Shown piece by piece: positions 7,075 to 9,444 of a stretch of DNA of 9,444 bases. Under the pieces are notes generated by a model. That model was given only the letters and a program-made list of their open reading frames with translations. It made no database searches and was not told the DNA's origin. A program made the translations under genes and the position numbers. The DNA is from Granulicella sp. UBA5172 (GTDB taxonomy: Bacteria > Acidobacteriota > Terriglobia > Terriglobales > Acidobacteriaceae), in NCBI GenBank assembly GCA_002413385.1, contig DHWW01000187.1, positions 1 to 9,444 on the forward strand. The letters are read 5' to 3'. The first letter of the stretch is position 1. Every line of letters starts with the position of its first letter.

Positions 7075-7351
7075 GGACACTTACTACCATGAAGTAATCA
7101 AGCACGTTGAAGGTTATGTCCGTGCACACATCCACACCAATGGCATTGAGAACTTCTGGTCGCTGTTGAAGCGTGGCCTGAACGGAACATACATCTCAGT
7201 TCGCCCGTTCCATCTGGACAAGTATGTGGATGAGCAGGTGTTCCGCTACAACAACCGCAAAGACATTGGAGACAGTGGGCGCTTAGGTCTCTGTGTTGAG
7301 CAGGGATTCGGTCGGAGGCTTACGTACAAGGAGCTTACGGGCAACGCTTAG
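7052..7351 (+). pseudogene. IS1595-family transposase, C-terminal fragment
   Basis: About 99 codons are open to TAG 7349-7351. They carry EDTYYHEVIKHVEGYVRAHI, then HTNGIENFWSLLKRGLNGTY, FHLDKYVDEQVFRYNNR and RRLTYKEL. HTNG-EnfWSLLKRG and the DEQ-FRYNNR segment are the C-terminal hallmarks of IS1595 (ISXO2-like) DDE-type transposases. The N-terminal zinc ribbon and the first catalytic aspartates are missing. The join with the GntP fragment lies between 7052 and 7060 and cannot be fixed more exactly. With only the tail left it cannot transpose by itself. The element's right end is not recognised. Confidence 0.85.
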
Positions 7352-7387
7352 GATGCCCTTCCTAGCCCTTCGCTGGCTTCGGGAACG

Positions 7388-8206
7388 GTGCCCACACAGC
7401 ACCAACCAAGTAGCCAACTGAGAGCAAGCCAGAGCCAAGGGCACGCAAACCAGCCTGATCCTCCGCCCTCTTCCGTAACCAACAATCAGGCCACCAGCTA
7501 CTATCAGGAACACACACCCGACACGCCACAAGGTTGGCACAAACTCGTATCTTGGCCGGAAGGGATAACCGCTTGGGCGATCCTGCTCACCCTCGGAGCA
7601 ATCATCTGGCAGGCTTGGGAGACACGTAAAGCTGCCAAAGGCGCTAGCGCGTCCGCTGATGCGGCAATCATTCAAATCAAAACAATGAAAGATAGGGAGC
7701 GCGCTCGACTGTCGATTTTCACGGTTTTCACACCTGTTCTGGGCTACAACACCAGAACAGCTATCGGGGAAATTCCGTTGAAGATAACCATGCTCGTCAT
7801 TAACGACGGGAATAGTTGGGCTTTCAATATCAGAGGCGAGGGGCATTTTGATATTGAAAAAACTATCGATAGTCCAGAGGTTTCGGTCTCGGACGAGTCC
7901 TTGGATTGGTACAGGTTGAATATGCCAGCAACGATCCGTAGCGTGGGTAAAGAGAGTCAGACAGAGATTTTTGTCACTCATATGCCCGACAGCAAGAGAG
8001 ACTCTTACATGATCGATGTAAAAACTGCCGATGCTCTGAGGAGTGGGGCGCTTACCCTCAAAATCGGCGGAGAAATCAGCTATGAAGATGCCTTTGGGGA
8101 TAAACACAAGACACCCTTTTTGTACCTCTGGGATGTGAACGGGTATGAAGGCTTGACTTGGGGGCTCGATTCCCGTTGGGTGAACCTGAGCGCGGAGACT
8201 ACTTAG
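7388..8206 (+). CDS. Single-pass membrane protein of unknown function
   Basis: The 272-residue product begins at GTG 7388; no ATG lies in frame before residue 100 and no good ribosome site is visible. Residues 1-50 are Gln/Pro/Ser-rich and low in complexity. Residues 59-77 (GITAWAILLTLGAIIWQAW) form one membrane helix. A basic, probably helical linker (78-107, ETRKAAKGASASADAA) follows, then a beta-rich domain to the end with SYEDAFGDKHKTPF near 231-244. That late 'Y-D-FG--H-T-F' pattern recurs in a widespread group of small membrane-anchored hypothetical proteins. The positive charges after the helix suggest the large domain faces the cytoplasm. It lies in the same frame as the transposase tail, 36 bases after its stop. 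It could be a passenger of that element or a displaced neighbour. A long minus-strand frame opposite it has no family features and I treat it as a shadow. Confidence 0.6.
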   Translation: MPTQHQPSSQLRASQSQGHANQPDPPPSSVTNNQATSYYQEHTPDTPQGWHKLVSWPEGITAWAILLTLGAIIWQAWETRKAAKGASASADAAIIQIKTMKDRERARLSIFTVFTPVLGYNTRTAIGEIPLKITMLVINDGNSWAFNIRGEGHFDIEKTIDSPEVSVSDESLDWYRLNMPATIRSVGKESQTEIFVTHMPDSKRDSYMIDVKTADALRSGALTLKIGGEISYEDAFGDKHKTPFLYLWDVNGYEGLTWGLDSRWVNLSAETT

Positions 8207-8379
8207 CGGAAGCACAGTCATGCGCAGCCCCCCGAACCCAATTTTCAAAAGGTAACCAACTTTGGCCGTTGAAGTGCCCTGACCCTGATGAGTCAAGTAC
8301 TTCATTGCCACACTAATTAATTTATTTACAATAACTTAGCGATACTTGATGAACTCCACAGAACGTCCCCGAACACCAT
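8207..8379. other. Convergent intergenic region before mnmE
   Basis: Both flanking genes end here, so a two-way terminator would be expected, but I see no strong hairpin. An AT-rich patch (ATTAATTTATTTACAATAAC) lies around 8315-8334. No element end could be identified. Confidence 0.4.
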
Positions 8380-9444
8380 CTATTTTCCGATGCAGAAGGT
8401 AGAGAAGATGCGTGCGAGGATGTCATCGGGAGTGGTGACGCCCGTCAGCGAGTCGAGCGCCCGCAGCGCACTGTGCAGGTCGAGCAGGATCAGCTCATGT
8501 GGAAGCGCCGCCGTGTTCGCTGCCGCCGCTGCCGAAAGTCCAGCCAGCGCTGCCGCCACTGCCTCCTGCTGGCGCAGGTTGTTCAGCGACCCTATATCCG
8601 CCACAGCGCCGGCAGCACCAAGCCGCTCCAGAATTGCCGCGCGGAGCTCGTCCAGTCCTGCTCCACTCACGGCGCTGGTACGAATCGCCTCCGCCTCCGG
8701 CGAATCGCCGCTGCGCTCCAGCAAGTCAACCTTGTTATGAATCAACAAATGAGGCCGCCCCTCCAGCGAATTCCTCAGGCGCACCTCTTCCGCGGTCACC
8801 TCCAGCGTGGCGTCATGGATCAGCAGCACCAGGTCGGCATCTGCGAGTGCCTCCTGCGACCGCGCAATTCCGTGCTGCTCGGCGACGTCGATGGCCGGAA
8901 GCTCCGCCACGCCTGCTCCCACTTCCGCAGCCGCGCGCAGGCCGGCCGTATCGATCAGCCGCAGCGGAATCCCGCCCAGCGACAGCGACTCCTCCACCGT
9001 ATCCCGGGTCGTGCCCGGCATCGCCGTCACGATCGCCCGTTCCCTCTCCAGCAGCCGGTTGAACAGCGAAGACTTTCCCGCATTCGGCGGCCCAATCAGA
9101 GCAATCGCCGCTCCCTGCCGCAACAACTGCCCTCGCCGGAACGTCCCCGCCAGCGCCTCCAGCGGCTCCTGCACTGCCCCAATCGCTGCAGCAATCTGCT
9201 CCGGCGCAACCACGTCCACATCATCCAGCTCGCCTGACGCGAAGTCCATGCCGGCCTCCAGCAGCGCTATCAAATAGAGCAACGATTCTTTCGCGGGCGC
9301 GACTCGCCGCGAAAGCGCTCCCCCAAGCTGCTGTGCAGCCACCCTCGCCTGATCCAGCGTCTGTGCCGCGATCAGGTCGTGCACCGCCTCCGCCTGCGTC
9401 AGATCCAGCCGCCCCGCAAGGAACGCCCGCTGCGTAAACTCCCC
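8380..9444 (-). CDS. mnmE: tRNA modification GTPase MnmE (TrmE), 5' end beyond window
   Basis: MnmE with MnmG (GidA) installs the carboxymethylaminomethyl-type group on wobble uridine 34 of certain tRNAs. The visible 354 residues start with GEFTQRAFLAGRLDLTQAEA, the family signature at the start of the helical domain. The N-terminal folate-binding domain of roughly 105-120 residues lies off the right edge. The G domain shows G1 GPPNAGKSS (about residues 118-126), G2 GTTRDTVEE, G3 DTAGLR, G4 NKVD and G5 SAVSG. The product ends FCIGK and TAG at 8382-8380, with the cysteine of the C-terminal C-x-GK motif. All catalytic motifs are intact. Odd point: between DTAGLR and GIARS there are 21 residues, versus 9 in E. 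coli, adding an acidic/Ala-rich insert at switch II. High GC and Ala-rich codon use agree with core genome. Confidence 0.97.
   Translation of the reverse strand, partial: GEFTQRAFLAGRLDLTQAEAVHDLIAAQTLDQARVAAQQLGGALSRRVAPAKESLLYLIALLEAGMDFASGELDDVDVVAPEQIAAAIGAVQEPLEALAGTFRRGQLLRQGAAIALIGPPNAGKSSLFNRLLERERAIVTAMPGTTRDTVEESLSLGGIPLRLIDTAGLRAAAEVGAGVAELPAIDVAEQHGIARSQEALADADLVLLIHDATLEVTAEEVRLRNSLEGRPHLLIHNKVDLLERSGDSPEAEAIRTSAVSGAGLDELRAAILERLGAAGAVADIGSLNNLRQQEAVAAALAGLSAAAAANTAALPHELILLDLHSALRALDSLTGVTTPDDILARIFSTFCIGK

Noticed and set aside
7283..8311. 342-codon open frame on the minus strand opposite the membrane protein
   Set aside because: It has scattered Cys/His/Arg, no recognisable domain or membrane pattern, and overlaps the IS1595 transposase tail in antisense. 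The plus-strand frame has a coherent membrane helix and beta domain.
8473..9277. Several long plus-strand open frames opposite mnmE
   Set aside because: They are shadows of an Ala/Leu-rich high-GC gene and have Arg/Pro/Ser-rich compositions typical of antisense frames.

Overview
The window looks like part of an Acidobacteriota chromosome (Terriglobia / Acidobacteriaceae type). The main clues are a giant Oar-like TonB-dependent receptor with an N-terminal carboxypeptidase-regulatory domain, moderately high GC coding sequence, and a cluster of worn insertion-sequence remnants. This assignment is inferred from gene types, not from a search. A housekeeping gene (mnmE) at the right edge shows that the accessory material sits beside core genome.

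Layout, left to right. Positions 1-150: nothing recognised. 151-313 (minus): C-terminal scrap of a protein with a WAPP-EN-type repeat motif, cut by the end of an IS66-family remnant (about 314-880). In that remnant a TnpA start is joined to the zinc-finger region of TnpC, with frameshifts. 881-1224: decayed sequence with no gene I can support. 1225-1740 (minus): decayed IS3-family element, with orfA and the start of orfB carrying frameshifts and a nonsense codon. 1968-5637 (plus): a TonB-dependent receptor of about 1,220 residues, complete except for one apparent extra base near 4808-4810 that splits it. A strong hairpin terminator follows.

5747-6014 is the most unusual segment. It is a 268-bp imperfect palindrome whose two 134-bp arms align without a gap (99 of 134 positions match). 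Each arm encodes, reading outward, the same roughly 44-residue peptide. The arms differ mainly at third codon positions and end at mirrored stop codons. I do not recognise this unit.

6030-7074 (plus) is the wreck of a D-amino-acid catabolic operon: the C-terminal third of an N-acyl-D-amino-acid deacylase, an intact RidA-family imine/enamine deaminase, and the first helix or so of a GntP-type transporter. The transporter is broken by an IS1595-family transposase tail (about 7052-7351). Directly after the transposase stop, in the same frame, lies an intact single-pass membrane protein of unknown function (7388-8206). On the opposite strand mnmE (8380-9444) runs off the right edge; its G domain and C-terminal CIGK motif are visible.

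Overall this is a mosaic of mobile-element scars between core genes. Only ridA, the membrane protein, the plus-strand small ORF in the palindrome and (within the window) mnmE appear intact.
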